A stretch of DNA of 39,275 nucleotides, taken from the IMG/VR virus record IMGVR_UViG_3300008108_000179, positions 1-39,275 of that record. The stretch is one strand, 5' to 3'. The notes under the pieces were generated by a model that did not search any database, was not told where the DNA came from, and saw only the letters and a list, made by a program, of their open reading frames with translations. Each line of letters begins with the position of its first letter. The stretch's first letter is position 1. Source of the DNA: a virus. This document shows, in pieces, positions 18,201 to 27,222 of the stretch. Position numbers and translations under genes: made by a program.

Positions 18201-20559
18201 AATATAATGCATCTTCAGTTTGTATTTCTTCATTACCATCTATTTCGGGAGTACCAGCGCCACCAACATCTTCAGTCAATAATGCAGCTTGCAAATATTC
18301 ATAAGGTGGTGTAAAAGTTTCTGCATAAAGAGTTTTATATTTTATTGTTAAATTTTCTAAAACTTTTAATTTATAAAAGAAATTATTAACTCTTTCTTCA
18401 GCCGAACCAAAGTGTACATAGTTATCCCACACATAATCAGAACCACTTACATATTGAATGTTTAATTTTTCTGTATCAATTGTGTTTTGTTCTGCGAATT
18501 TATTAATTAATTCTGCGGATGTATTAGAACCGCTTGCTATTAATTCATCAAAAACTTTAAATCCAATCCCATTATCAGGCTCTAATGAAAAATTAGGTCC
18601 TTTTAATGGTGGGCAATAAGAAGTATCAACGCCACTTATTGTGATTGTTTCTACAATAGGATTTGCTTGTAATTTTGAAATCCAAACTTGTTGGTTTGGT
18701 TGTACCGAGGTTGGTAATGGTTCGTATAGTTTTAAAATTAAAGAACCTTTATGTCCTGTCCAAGTAGTAATTACTTTATTATCACCTCCACCTAAATGTA
18801 ATAAGTGAGTTAAATATTTAGATGTATCTATGTTAAATACACTATCATTAAATTGATTAATAAATCCTTCAATAATTCTATTGATAGCTAAATCTCTAGG
18901 TATTGTTAAATCACCTTTATCAAACTTAATAGTAATTATTTCTTCTTTTCCAGTTACTACTTCGTTTCCTTCTTCATTATAAGGTACTAATTTTAAAACA
19001 ACAGATATTTTATCTACATCATCAAAATTTGATGAACCATCTAGTAATAAAAGTTGTTCAAAATTTAAATCAATTTTTCCACTAGGTGCAGCTTTTATAA
19101 ATTTATCAGTTCCTACTTTATAAATTCTTACATAATCAGTATTTACCGAATCGTATGATATTGAAAAATCAACATTTGTACCTACATAATCAGGTCCAAA
19201 TAATTCAGATGGATATGTTATATTTCTTATATCAGGAACACCAACATAAAATTCATCAACAACATTAATTGTTAATTCTAAAAACTCACCATCTCCTCTT
19301 GTATTAGATGGTAAAAGTAAAACCTTATATGCTCCTAATCTAGTAAAATTGTTAGATGGTATAGAAATTATAAATTCATTTGTTTGTGGTACATTGAACT
19401 CTATTTCTTTTTCATTTATATAAACTTTTAAATTAGAAACAGTTGTAAGTTTTCTTAATCCAATTGGTATATCTGAATTAGAATTTATATTATACTCTCT
19501 GCTTGTTTCCGAATTAATAAATTCTAATTTTGCAAAATCATCTAATTGTACAACAGGCACTTCTTCTACAACTAAATTTATAATATCTCCAGCTGCAGGT
19601 GAATACGTTAAACTTAAACTTTCTGTTGGTAATGCAGTTTTATCTTCATTAAAATTATTAATTGTAGAAATGTATTGTAAAGAAGAAATCCTATATGTTC
19701 TATTTGTTGCCTTTAAAATATATGTTGTATTAGTATCTAATGATAATTCATTTGTACCAACTGATAAATTTAATGGCGTTCTTCTAATTGATATCCCAGA
19801 TGGTGCTATTTCAGCAGAACCATCTATACCTTTTAAATTTATTTTAACATTTACAAAATTATCCACCGGCGGAGTATCAATTGGTGGTGTATCTTTTGGT
19901 ATTTCTTTTGTTACTTTTGTAAATTCTAATATTTTTAATAACGAATCTATATTATATGGATATTCTTCAATAGTATTTTCATCACTATAATATAAAATCT
20001 TAACTGTCCATAATGGTGTATTAGAGTATGCAATATTTGAGTTTGATATATCAATAATTCCTCTATTTGCATATCCAAATAAACTATCAAACGGATTTAT
20101 ATTTAAATTTAAATTAAAATTTGGATTTTCAACAACTGTAATTACAAATTTTTCTTTTGATGTATAACCTAATTTTTCTAATGTAACTTCAATAGGGTTT
20201 ACTAAAATTTCACTTATTTTTTTAGAAAATGTATGTGGCGTTGTTTGAAATGTATTTTCTTTATTAAAAAATACAGAAGCTCCTTCAATATTAGATGAAA
20301 CTCTAAATCTATAAAAAATATCAGATGTTGCCGTACCACTTTGCTCTGTAATTGGAAGGTATCCTAAATTAGTTGATTCTCCTTTTGGTGATGTGATAAC
20401 AGTATCGGTTGTATATGGTACAGCTACTCCGGTAAAATTATAGTTATCTCCACCCACCACACTTGGGCCGGCAAATCCAGATCCGCCACCAAAAGAAACA
20501 CCGTTTCTAAATGGTACTGCATCATCTAAGAGATAACTATTGAATTCCTTTTCTATCAT
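15295..20559 (-). CDS. Very large baseplate/tail protein with gpI-like and LamG-like regions (1,754 aa)
   Basis: This is the last gene of the baseplate operon. Residues 1-870 are mainly beta, with proline-rich spacers (T-P-P-I-D-T-P-P-V-D near 225) and several Ig-like stretches. Residues about 870-1030 are helical and contain E-V-W-R-R-I-L-N-N-L-P-Y-L-L-K-H-K-G-T-A and the following R-A-M-K-A-V-M-A-C-Y-G-V-P. This resembles the phage P2 gpI / tail protein I family (wedge-to-fibre adaptor), where a chain of short helices ends in a K/R-G-T motif. Residues about 1050-1280 look like a concanavalin-A/LamG jelly roll ending in G-N-V-D-E-F-R-L-W-K-T-P-L. The remainder (1280-1754) is unassigned. I infer an adaptor linking wedge and fibres with a sugar-binding module inserted. 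The gpI and LamG assignments are by eye. Confidence 0.78.
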   Translation of the reverse strand: MIEKEFNSYLLDDAVPFRNGVSFGGGSGFAGPSVVGGDNYNFTGVAVPYTTDTVITSPKGESTNLGYLPITEQSGTATSDIFYRFRVSSNIEGASVFFNKENTFQTTPHTFSKKISEILVNPIEVTLEKLGYTSKEKFVITVVENPNFNLNLNINPFDSLFGYANRGIIDISNSNIAYSNTPLWTVKILYYSDENTIEEYPYNIDSLLKILEFTKVTKEIPKDTPPIDTPPVDNFVNVKINLKGIDGSAEIAPSGISIRRTPLNLSVGTNELSLDTNTTYILKATNRTYRISSLQYISTINNFNEDKTALPTESLSLTYSPAAGDIINLVVEEVPVVQLDDFAKLEFINSETSREYNINSNSDIPIGLRKLTTVSNLKVYINEKEIEFNVPQTNEFIISIPSNNFTRLGAYKVLLLPSNTRGDGEFLELTINVVDEFYVGVPDIRNITYPSELFGPDYVGTNVDFSISYDSVNTDYVRIYKVGTDKFIKAAPSGKIDLNFEQLLLLDGSSNFDDVDKISVVLKLVPYNEEGNEVVTGKEEIITIKFDKGDLTIPRDLAINRIIEGFINQFNDSVFNIDTSKYLTHLLHLGGGDNKVITTWTGHKGSLILKLYEPLPTSVQPNQQVWISKLQANPIVETITISGVDTSYCPPLKGPNFSLEPDNGIGFKVFDELIASGSNTSAELINKFAEQNTIDTEKLNIQYVSGSDYVWDNYVHFGSAEERVNNFFYKLKVLENLTIKYKTLYAETFTPPYEYLQAALLTEDVGGAGTPEIDGNEEIQTEDALYSLNWEVYLQQGLSQTEELESLANKINNLIKSFDGFEKWLYKTEHYLAFPKENYIAPNGVVFRVVRGWQTSQAQSWLDFASNSGAIYDVDNPHSMKNNMPEHIIEDYQNAEFLLFLDMVGQHFDILWCYINALKANKNLEHKQDVGISNAMVYQMLDSLGWKGKRAFDSQFLWEYVLGTSKEGGYKYGRSLEDANNEVWRRILNNLPYLLKHKGTARAMKAVMACYGVPQSMLTIMEFGGPQDPTKGASSQFTFDDRTAAIYLKDDANVKIPWKTITGFGDYPNAVEFRIKPTYTPNPIYTLISGSEWSLDLVKTTGSFAKLELNFGGDKSTSTYFDEPFVSGSPFVSTVYIEYINDEPYAYGPDYKTGSLHFPVSTEYYSNVLINRHNNPDSSSWFEVLYATTNGTRITTFVSMSLQTDDTEWETGSFLQIGGNNYEGNVDEFRLWKTPLLRSKFENHTLFPDAINGNSYTASTADLVFRLDFEYPKDRTSDIGIKNVSINTSYDVKFASASMMYSASTYPYQYTPYDRTVTATVPSLGFTYSNKIRFESASLVTDLSYKTRATKKSFDQAPIDSSRLGLFFSPIKELNMDILKAFGDFNIDNYIGDPSDDYRDRYKTLDDLRSYYFERLENRDIYEYIRLIKYIDKSLFEVLADLAPARAKISKGLLIEPHYLERSKTKWSKPESLRNDYETKINTADDNQIELEYSVKNAFINNEEVTSFLVDLPNYDTSVDANNIVILESTNPTYDSKINYSFDNLIETAYPTYPNTGSINITFPLGETLLGSVDVFTSTQIGMEKDSLANAGFGLYAKKGNGIVRNWEGVFGNCQLTGSRKSIFLVKEQYTEFVNEQISGYPVSGYQPGDQVKYKKQPVTKYKYRVSTLPFSGSVQIGNDVVEVQSVNGYLPSHYKFKNNLAEGMIRSFWKGSQQTAATTPDGLSPVETFTTNPNILRVAKTGRGSGEPILEVD

Positions 20560-20568
20560 TATAATTTT

Positions 20569-22143
20569 TTATAAATCATTTGTTGTTCTTATTTCTTCAA
20601 TAACTACTTCACCAGAAGGATTTTCATATTCTACTGTTCTTGTTTTTACCGAAGAACCCCCACTCATATATTTTACAGGTTCTTCATCACCACCCATTGC
20701 TCTTTTTGGATTTGTTGTAATAACAATTGGAGTATCACTTGATGGTTTTGGAACTTCAACCACCGGCAATGGTATCTCAACAGCAGGAACTGGTGTTTCT
20801 AATTGTGGAGTTAAAATTATTGGTGGTGGTGAGTCTGTCTCAATTAATATTGGTATTTCTTTTTTTGCAACATAAATTGGTTCTTCCTCCCTAGCCGGCG
20901 GAAAATATACTTGTATATCTCCTGCAGGAGTTGATATTATCGGTGGTGGTGAATCTTCTTCAATTATTATTGGTATTTGTTTTTTAGGAACAGGTACCTC
21001 TATAACAACTGGGTCAGGCTCATAATATGGTGGTGATTCAATAGGAGTTTCGATTGGAATATCAATCACTGGTGGTGGGTCATCCACTTCTACCGGATTG
21101 GGTAATTCCTTTTTAAGCTTTCTTTTGAACTCTAATAATTTATCAGAAATTTCTGGCTTTTCTATCTTAACAATTTTTTTCTCAGGCATTGAAGTATCTA
21201 CTTTTGTACTTGCAGTATATCTCTTTAGTACATTAGTTACGTCATCCATACTAGCATCTGTTTGCGATTTGAATGTTGCTGTTTTCTTAACCTCTAATCT
21301 AGTAAGATAAAAATCAGTTGCGTTTGCTAATAATTGTTTACAAATTTCTTTTACTTCATTTTTAGATAAATCAAGTTTTGGTTTTGCTTTAGATGGTTTT
21401 CCATAATTTAAACTACCAACAATTGAATTTCTATTAGTAAAAGCATAGGTTGCAGATTCTATAAATTTTTTATATATATCGTTTACTAATACATCAAAAT
21501 TTTTTATTTTATATTCAGATTTTAATTTTTCAAGCCAAGCGTCACTATATTTTGATTTAATAAATTCTTGAATTTTAGATGGGGTAATTTGTTCTATAAA
21601 AATAAATGCAGCATTAATTACATCATCTCTAAAATGTTGATTTGCCACAAACATATTATATCTTTTCTCTAACTCTGGGTTACTATAAGATGCGTTTCTT
21701 ATTGGAAAAAGTCTTACCTCAGTTCTTGAAGGTGAGATTTCTGAAATCCATAATTTGTTTTGGTTTTCATTACTTCCTACTCTTTTATTTATTAAAGTAA
21801 TTTGTGTTTTAAAAATACCATTATCATACCCAGATTCTCTTAAAATTCTTTCCACATCTACAAAATATTCAGATGGGAATTGGTTTTGCTGAAACAACGT
21901 ACCTTCTGCTATTAAAAAATAATCTGCAATATTCTCTGTTGTCATAGGAATATACCTTACTAACTCATCATTAATTTGTGGTAATTGATTATCGTTTATA
22001 TCATATACTACAAATTCAATAGCATCACTTTCACCAAATCCAAAAAATGTCTGAAGATTTCCTTCTTCAAAAATTTTTCTATCTTTTGAATTTATACGAT
22101 AGCCTTTGTTATTGATAATATCTTTAAAAGTTTTTAATGCCAT
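20569..22143 (-). CDS. Tail/baseplate-associated protein with proline-rich repeat stalk (524 aa)
   Basis: Residues 1 to about 150 are globular, including I-S-E-I-S-P-S-R-T-E-V-R-L, a phrase common in fibre and baseplate proteins of T4-like phages. Residues about 150-330 are mainly helical and lysine-rich. From about residue 345 to 475 comes an extended Pro/Ile/Glu region with D-S-P-P-P-I-I repeated in a unit of exactly 40 residues. The C-terminal 40 residues are polar, with G-G-D-E-E-P-V-K-Y-M-S-G-G. There is no signal peptide. It lies between the 1,754-residue adaptor (9 nt) and the coiled-coil protein (11 nt) in the wedge operon. It is probably a virion protein with a rigid extended spacer. 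No close family recognised. Confidence 0.65.
   Translation of the reverse strand: MALKTFKDIINNKGYRINSKDRKIFEEGNLQTFFGFGESDAIEFVVYDINDNQLPQINDELVRYIPMTTENIADYFLIAEGTLFQQNQFPSEYFVDVERILRESGYDNGIFKTQITLINKRVGSNENQNKLWISEISPSRTEVRLFPIRNASYSNPELEKRYNMFVANQHFRDDVINAAFIFIEQITPSKIQEFIKSKYSDAWLEKLKSEYKIKNFDVLVNDIYKKFIESATYAFTNRNSIVGSLNYGKPSKAKPKLDLSKNEVKEICKQLLANATDFYLTRLEVKKTATFKSQTDASMDDVTNVLKRYTASTKVDTSMPEKKIVKIEKPEISDKLLEFKRKLKKELPNPVEVDDPPPVIDIPIETPIESPPYYEPDPVVIEVPVPKKQIPIIIEEDSPPPIISTPAGDIQVYFPPAREEEPIYVAKKEIPILIETDSPPPIILTPQLETPVPAVEIPLPVVEVPKPSSDTPIVITTNPKRAMGGDEEPVKYMSGGSSVKTRTVEYENPSGEVVIEEIRTTNDL
20815..20988 (-). repeat. 40-residue (120-nt) tandem repeat in the proline-rich stalk
   Basis: The segments 20815-20868 and 20935-20988 are similar in DNA and are offset by exactly 120 nt. 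They encode K-K-E-I-P-I-L-I-E-T-D-S-P-P-P-I-I-L-T-P and K-K-Q-I-P-I-I-I-E-E-D-S-P-P-P-I-I-S-T-P. The match is mostly at the DNA level, so duplication was recent. Slippage or recombination here would change stalk length in frame. Confidence 0.75.
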
Positions 22144-22154
22144 TTTTATTTATT

Positions 22155-23168
22155 TTAACCCCATTGGTCTCCTCTTTGTTTTTGTAAAGCAACAGGAATA
22201 TTAAGTGTACCAACTGCTGATTTTAAAATAAGATTGCCATTATATTCAGTATCACCAATTAATCCAAATCCTGCGCTAGGGCTAAATCCGTCTACTTTAC
22301 TATCTATTGTTTCAACTTTAAGTCCTTTATTTTCACCAGGTTGTAATGTAATAGAAGGTATTGGTTTAAATATACCCTTTATATCTCCATCTTGGGTAAA
22401 CGATATAGTTACGGGTTTTTTTGTAAAATTAGAAACTCTAAGCTCAGGACCATTAATAAATCTACCCCTACCATCATCTTTAGCTCTACCTCTAAACGTT
22501 AAATCAGGATATTGTTTATCCGATATATTAACAACTTTTGCTGCGAAATCATCTGATACTTTAAATCCTTCTTGTATTTTTGCAGCTTTTCCAAATAATT
22601 CTTCTCTTAGTGCTTCAATTTGTTTTTCCAATGATTGATTAATTGCAAATAAAGATGCTCTTTGTATTGATTCAGCTGTTGCTTTTTGTATAGAATTTTG
22701 TAACTCCACAATTGTGCTTGACACTTTTGAATTTGCTTGTTGTGTTTGATTTTCAGCAACAGCTACTATTAATTCTTTACCATCAATTTCTACTCTTAAA
22801 CTTTGACTTACTATTTCTAATTCTTTTACTTTTGCTCTTAAATCTAATATATTAGCATTTAGTTGTGTAATTATAACATCTCTATTAGCTATTTCTTGAA
22901 GTGCCGCATCATACAAACTTTTTAAAACCATTTCCGGCAAAACAGGTGGTTCTACCGGAATCAATTCTATAATCGTTGTATCAATTGATTTTAATAGTTC
23001 TGATTCTTTGTATTTTGGTTTTGTCAATACTCCAGCAACAATACCATCATCTACAACAGATCCACTAAATACATGGACACCAAAATTGTTTTTAGTTTTA
23101 ATGGCTAAAGAACCACTAACTAAAATTTCACCAACTTTTTCTTCATTTCTTAGACCTGTTTTAATCAT
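22155..23168 (-). CDS. Coiled-coil virion-associated protein with C-terminal beta domain (337 aa)
   Basis: Residues 1-60 are beta-rich and include two Ser-Gly-Ser turns. Residues about 75-215 are a long helical region with heptad-like spacing (I-A-N-R-D-V-I-I-T-Q-L-N-A-N-I-L-D-L and onwards), probably a coiled coil. Residues about 225-337 look like an immunoglobulin-like beta sandwich (V-S-N-F-T-K-K-P-V-T-I-S-F-T, I-T-L-Q-P-G-E-N-K-G) and end in G-D-Q-W-G. No signal peptide. The design of shaft plus terminal beta domain suits a short trimeric fibre or whisker, an inference from shape alone. It follows the DNRLRE-like gene after 2 nt, so translation is probably coupled. Confidence 0.65.
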   Translation of the reverse strand: MIKTGLRNEEKVGEILVSGSLAIKTKNNFGVHVFSGSVVDDGIVAGVLTKPKYKESELLKSIDTTIIELIPVEPPVLPEMVLKSLYDAALQEIANRDVIITQLNANILDLRAKVKELEIVSQSLRVEIDGKELIVAVAENQTQQANSKVSSTIVELQNSIQKATAESIQRASLFAINQSLEKQIEALREELFGKAAKIQEGFKVSDDFAAKVVNISDKQYPDLTFRGRAKDDGRGRFINGPELRVSNFTKKPVTISFTQDGDIKGIFKPIPSITLQPGENKGLKVETIDSKVDGFSPSAGFGLIGDTEYNGNLILKSAVGTLNIPVALQKQRGDQWG

Positions 23169-23170
23169 TT

Positions 23171-24256
23171 TTAATTATTAACAAGTTTAAACGTTATATC
23201 ATCATCAAAATATTGCACATCACCATCATTTTCAACTTTAAATTCAATTTTGTAAACTCTGTTTGATTCCCAATTTGAAAAATTTGGTTTTATAAAATTA
23301 CCATTAGAATCACAACTTATTTTTGAGTAGTTTCCAAATGGTATAATAATATCATTAGATTCAAAATCTCTTATTTGATAATACGATGTGATTGGTAAAT
23401 ATTTTGTAGTATTATATGAAAAAGAATTACTAAATGTTCTTAAAGGATACAATTCTCTAGCAAATATAGATAGTTTAGGTTCTGACCCTACTTTGTATTC
23501 TTTTTTTAAATTGGTAACTCCTATTTTAATATCGTTTGCTGTAAGTTCGTTTAAAGAACCTGTTGTATAAGTTTGCGAATCCCACCCAATTCTAATTTTT
23601 GGTTGGTATATTGTATGAGTTTCTTTACTGAACAATTTAATAATACCATAATCAGCTGTATTTGATTCTACATCATTTGAATTATCAAAATTTGCATATT
23701 TTAATATAAATCCATCATTTGGTTTTGAACCACTCATCCAAACCTGTAAAAGTGATTTAACATCCATTTCAATATCTGCTGATTGGTAATCAAAATTTTG
23801 TGATGCTCCATGCTGAGTCCACCAAGTTCCACCACCACCATTATTTTGGCTTGCTGTTGTATATGAATTAAAATTATTTTCTAACCATTCTAATTTACTA
23901 TCACCTTCTCTATAATTCCAAGTTACCCCTTGAGTTGAAATATTATCAAATCTAGTTCCTTTACCCATTTCCCAACTTCCACTCAAAGGTGATGCATAAA
24001 TTGTATATTTTAATGCAATTTCTTCAGTTTCAGTTTCTTTAAGTAATAATTTTGCATCACTCATTTTTATAGACGTATCTGATAAAGATGCTGATAGATA
24101 TCCTAATTCAAATTTTATTAAAGCATGGGATACATCTTTTATGTTTCCATAATATACTTTACTTATTTCCAAAATTTCATCTAAACCAGTATTCTGATTA
24201 GGTTGTTGGAGATATATCGTTGCATCTTTTGATGCTGTTAAAAAATAGTATGCCAT
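23171..24256 (-). CDS. Virion protein with DNRLRE-like (CBM-type) beta-sandwich (361 aa)
   Basis: Residues 1 to about 215 follow the order of DNRLRE modules, which are beta-sandwich domains of secreted bacterial proteins: A-S-K-D-A-T-I-Y-L, then H-A-L-I-K-F-E-L with S-D-A-K-L-L-L-K, then G-V-T-W-N-Y-R and D-V-K-S-L-L-Q-V-W-M-S-G and D-G-F-I-L-K-Y. In cell-surface proteins these modules are linked to adhesion or carbohydrate binding. Residues about 225-361 form another beta-rich domain. The start ATG shares one base with the stop of the gp6-like gene (TAATG). In a baseplate operon it is probably a peripheral baseplate or fibre protein. The DNRLRE assignment is from motif order and needs profile confirmation. 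Confidence 0.7.
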   Translation of the reverse strand: MAYYFLTASKDATIYLQQPNQNTGLDEILEISKVYYGNIKDVSHALIKFELGYLSASLSDTSIKMSDAKLLLKETETEEIALKYTIYASPLSGSWEMGKGTRFDNISTQGVTWNYREGDSKLEWLENNFNSYTTASQNNGGGGTWWTQHGASQNFDYQSADIEMDVKSLLQVWMSGSKPNDGFILKYANFDNSNDVESNTADYGIIKLFSKETHTIYQPKIRIGWDSQTYTTGSLNELTANDIKIGVTNLKKEYKVGSEPKLSIFARELYPLRTFSNSFSYNTTKYLPITSYYQIRDFESNDIIIPFGNYSKISCDSNGNFIKPNFSNWESNRVYKIEFKVENDGDVQYFDDDITFKLVNN

Positions 24257-26292
24257 TATCTTACTCTACCTTTAATGTCTGAATCAGGAAACTTTATTTC
24301 AAAAACTGAAGGGTCTAAAGATGGATAAATAATTTTATCTTTAGTAGCTGCTTCAATATTATAAGAATTGGAAGAATACTTTCCTCCGCATTTATTTGTA
24401 AATTTTAACATTGGTACAGATGAAACACCTTCTACATTTGCTATTAACAATTCTACCTCACTCAAATTAATTGTCTGATTAAATGTCCAATTATCGATAT
24501 TAAAATAATCTTTAAGTTCGTTTATTACTTTTAAAAGAATTTCACTTTTATTGTAATTTCCATAAACAACAATTTCAAAATCTAAACCAATATTAATTAC
24601 AAATCCATCATTTATGTTAATACCATCTGTTAAAATTCTATATTCATTTAAGTAAGTTTTAAGATTTTCTTTGACACCTCTATTAAGGTTTGTTAAGTTT
24701 CCTCTATTATCATATCCCAACAAATACAAATTTATTGCAAACGGATTATTTTTTTCATTTTCATTTGAAGTTTTGCCAATTAAATATTTTGTTATTTCTT
24801 CTTTTATACTTTGTTGAGTTGGTTCTTCAGCATCAGGCTTATTAACAAAACTCATTACTAAATCAGTAAATTCTTGCAAATGATTTGGTGATGCTAATAT
24901 AGAAGATGGTGAGTTATTATCTAATGTACCATCTGCTACAGCGTATGCTTTTGCAATAGCACCATATTTTGCAGGCATTGATAACGTTCTTACTTGATAA
25001 TCTTTTGCAGTTACTGCTCTATTTTGTGCTCCAAAGAAAGCTAAAGCGTTTTGTCTAATTTCTTCTAAACTTTCAGCACTTCTACCACCAGTAGCTGGTA
25101 CTTCATTATCAATTGCTACTGAAGCTTTGATTGTATTGTAAATTGCTTTTTCTGCAGTTGTAAAAGCGTCTGTATCTTCATCCAATTCAATCTTACTTAT
25201 TCTAGTAAGTTGTCCTACTGCTATATTAGATTGAACACCTCCGCCAACTAAATACTTTACAGTCATTGTTGTATTTGATGGGGATGTACCATAAGTTTTT
25301 GTTTTTAGAAAGTTAGTAGGGTCAAATGATTCATCTAATCTATCTATTGAGTTTGGTAAACCAAGTCCTACATTTTTTAAATTTGGTATTAATTGTTCAT
25401 CACTAGCTGATGAATCGCCTGCACCAAATTGTATTGTTGTTGTATTATTTTGATTTACTTTTGAAACATATCGTCTTGATGTCTTTATAGTTTTTAAGAT
25501 ATAAGGAACAGTAGATTTAAATTGATACAAATCAGGATCATTTTTTTCTAAATTAGGTTCATCTAAAAAAACCATTTCTTGAGCTAAATATGGAACTTCA
25601 TACCATTTGTTTCCATTACCATCTCTTACATCATAAATTTGTATAACATTTGTATCATCTAAAGTAATTTTTTGGAAAGGGGAGTATGCATCAAAAGTAA
25701 CTGATTTTTGTTTCAGTTCTCCAGATATTGCTTGAACGTATTTTTTAACTAAATAAAATAAAGGTTCACCAGTATTAGCATCTCTTTGATATATTGTAAT
25801 TTCTCTATTTGTTTCATCTGAAAAATCTACAACATCAGTTGTTCTAAATGTTATAGCTGCTTTGTTTGATTTTGTTATTAATCCTTCTTTAATTCTTAAA
25901 TAATATTTTGAATCAGGAATGTTATTAATACCAGTTCCAATTGATGGAACTAACTGATATATACTTAAATTTGTAACAGCTGGCGCAGATACTTTTGGTT
26001 TATATCCCAAATATTGTGCCAATGCTAAAACACTTTGAGGGTCTTCCGCATACACCATTAATGATTCTTTTAAAGTATCATCAATATAATATGATAATGA
26101 ATCACCTATGTACGATGCCATTTCAATAAACATCATACCGGGTGATGATTCATTAAAATCTGAATAAGTTTTAGGAAAATACGTTTTAGCAAATTCTATT
26201 AAGTTGTTTCTAAATGATACAAAATCTTTATTAAGATACTTAATATCTTTTCCTTTATTTTTAAAATTTTTATTTGTAATTGTTACTGACAT
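24256..26292 (-). CDS. Baseplate wedge protein, T4 gp6 / gpJ-like
   Basis: This 678-residue protein has the features of the gp6/baseplate J family, which forms the ring of wedge dimers around the hub. The N-terminus contains Y-L-N-K-D-F-V-S-F-R, then S-S-P-G-M-M-F-I-E-M-A-S-Y-I-G-D, then D-P-Q-S-V-L-A-L-A-Q-Y-L-G-Y. The middle has the typical A-x-N-R-A-V-T-A-K-D-Y motif (about 415-426), with M-P-A-K-Y-G-A-I-A-K-A. The length is close to T4 gp6 (about 660). It is immediately downstream of the gp25-like gene (10 nt), the same order as in many contractile injection systems. Confidence 0.92.
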   Translation of the reverse strand: MSVTITNKNFKNKGKDIKYLNKDFVSFRNNLIEFAKTYFPKTYSDFNESSPGMMFIEMASYIGDSLSYYIDDTLKESLMVYAEDPQSVLALAQYLGYKPKVSAPAVTNLSIYQLVPSIGTGINNIPDSKYYLRIKEGLITKSNKAAITFRTTDVVDFSDETNREITIYQRDANTGEPLFYLVKKYVQAISGELKQKSVTFDAYSPFQKITLDDTNVIQIYDVRDGNGNKWYEVPYLAQEMVFLDEPNLEKNDPDLYQFKSTVPYILKTIKTSRRYVSKVNQNNTTTIQFGAGDSSASDEQLIPNLKNVGLGLPNSIDRLDESFDPTNFLKTKTYGTSPSNTTMTVKYLVGGGVQSNIAVGQLTRISKIELDEDTDAFTTAEKAIYNTIKASVAIDNEVPATGGRSAESLEEIRQNALAFFGAQNRAVTAKDYQVRTLSMPAKYGAIAKAYAVADGTLDNNSPSSILASPNHLQEFTDLVMSFVNKPDAEEPTQQSIKEEITKYLIGKTSNENEKNNPFAINLYLLGYDNRGNLTNLNRGVKENLKTYLNEYRILTDGININDGFVINIGLDFEIVVYGNYNKSEILLKVINELKDYFNIDNWTFNQTINLSEVELLIANVEGVSSVPMLKFTNKCGGKYSSNSYNIEAATKDKIIYPSLDPSVFEIKFPDSDIKGRVR

Positions 26293-26302
26293 ACTTTATA
26301 AA

Positions 26303-26731
26303 TTATGCTGCTACGTTAAATGTTACTGTATTTAAATTTGCGTTACCCAAAACATTAAATTGAATTGATACTTTTACTGTATTTGTATCTTTATCATAAT
26401 TTGTTGCTTCAACATCTATTTGTTGAATTGTTATATAAGGTAACCAAGTTGTAACCGCATTATTGATTGTTTCTTCAATTTTTCCTGCTAATTCATCATC
26501 ATTAAAATCAAATAACAATTCTTGCAATCCACTACCAAATTCAGGTTGCATAATTCTTTCACCTCTTTTAGTTAGTAATAAATTTTTTATATTAGAACTT
26601 GCTTGTTCAGCTGTTTTAAATGATTGATTAAAAGCAGTATTACCTATTTGAATAGGTAGTGTTATACCAACAGCATAATCATCAAATTTTTTTGTATCTT
26701 GTACAAGCTTTTGTCCTAATACTACTGCCAT
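26303..26731 (-). CDS. Baseplate wedge protein, gp25/GPW-like
   Basis: This 142-residue protein has the gp25/GPW fold motifs: a start with G-I-T-L-P-I-Q-I-G, a helix with S-N-I-K-N-L-L-L-T-K-R-G-E-R, then M-Q-P-E-F-G-S-G-L-Q-E-L-L-F-D and an E-E-T-I-N-N-A-V-T-T-W helix. In T4 and related systems gp25 joins wedge to hub and contacts the sheath initiator ring. Members are historically labelled lysozyme-like, but this is probably a structural role only. The length is typical (T4 gp25 is 132). Its ATG overlaps the stop of the upstream gene by one base. Confidence 0.93.
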   Translation of the reverse strand: MAVVLGQKLVQDTKKFDDYAVGITLPIQIGNTAFNQSFKTAEQASSNIKNLLLTKRGERIMQPEFGSGLQELLFDFNDDELAGKIEETINNAVTTWLPYITIQQIDVEATNYDKDTNTVKVSIQFNVLGNANLNTVTFNVAA

Positions 26732-27201
26732 TACTTCTTAAATCTTTTGACAAGCTCAGAATAATCTCTATTCAATGCTTTGTCTAATTCAGCTACACCA
26801 GTTTGAACCCCCAATCCAGTCTTTTGAGGTCCACCACCAGCGAAATCACCATAACCCATTTTTTCAGCAATTGCTGTTCTACCTACTATTGAACCCATAT
26901 CACCTTGTCCAAAACTCATAGTTCTATAACCACCATCGTTTGATACTGCGGCTCTAGTTTCGTTAAGGATTTGATTAATCATTGGGTTTTTAGTATAAGT
27001 TTTTTGTTCTGCTAATTTAGGTTCATCATCACCTAAAATAGCTTTAGCCATACTCAAACCAGTATTTTTAGGTTGCTTTTGTTCAGCTAATACCTTTTTC
27101 ATTTCAGCTCTTACAGCTTCCTTAATTATACCAGAAAGTTGTTGTTTAACTTCTTCTTTAACTAAGATTTGGATGGCTTGTAATAATTTATCAGTATTCA
27201 T
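26731..27201 (-). CDS. Hypothetical protein at the head of the baseplate operon (156 aa)
   Basis: I do not recognise a named family. Residues 1-45 are one amphipathic helix (K-L-L-Q-A-I-Q-I-L-V-K-E-E-V-K-Q-Q). The middle is glycine-rich and polar (S-F-G-Q-G-D-M-G-S-I-V-G). The C-terminus A-L-N-R-D-Y-S-E-L-V-K-R-F-K-K resembles other uncharacterised phage proteins. It is first after a promoter-like octamer and ends in TAATG overlap with the gp25-like gene. A wedge-assembly or chaperone role is possible from position alone. I found no membrane segment or catalytic motif. Confidence 0.65.
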   Translation of the reverse strand: MNTDKLLQAIQILVKEEVKQQLSGIIKEAVRAEMKKVLAEQKQPKNTGLSMAKAILGDDEPKLAEQKTYTKNPMINQILNETRAAVSNDGGYRTMSFGQGDMGSIVGRTAIAEKMGYGDFAGGGPQKTGLGVQTGVAELDKALNRDYSELVKRFKK

Positions 27202-27222
27202 ACATTATCGTTTGTTATGTTT

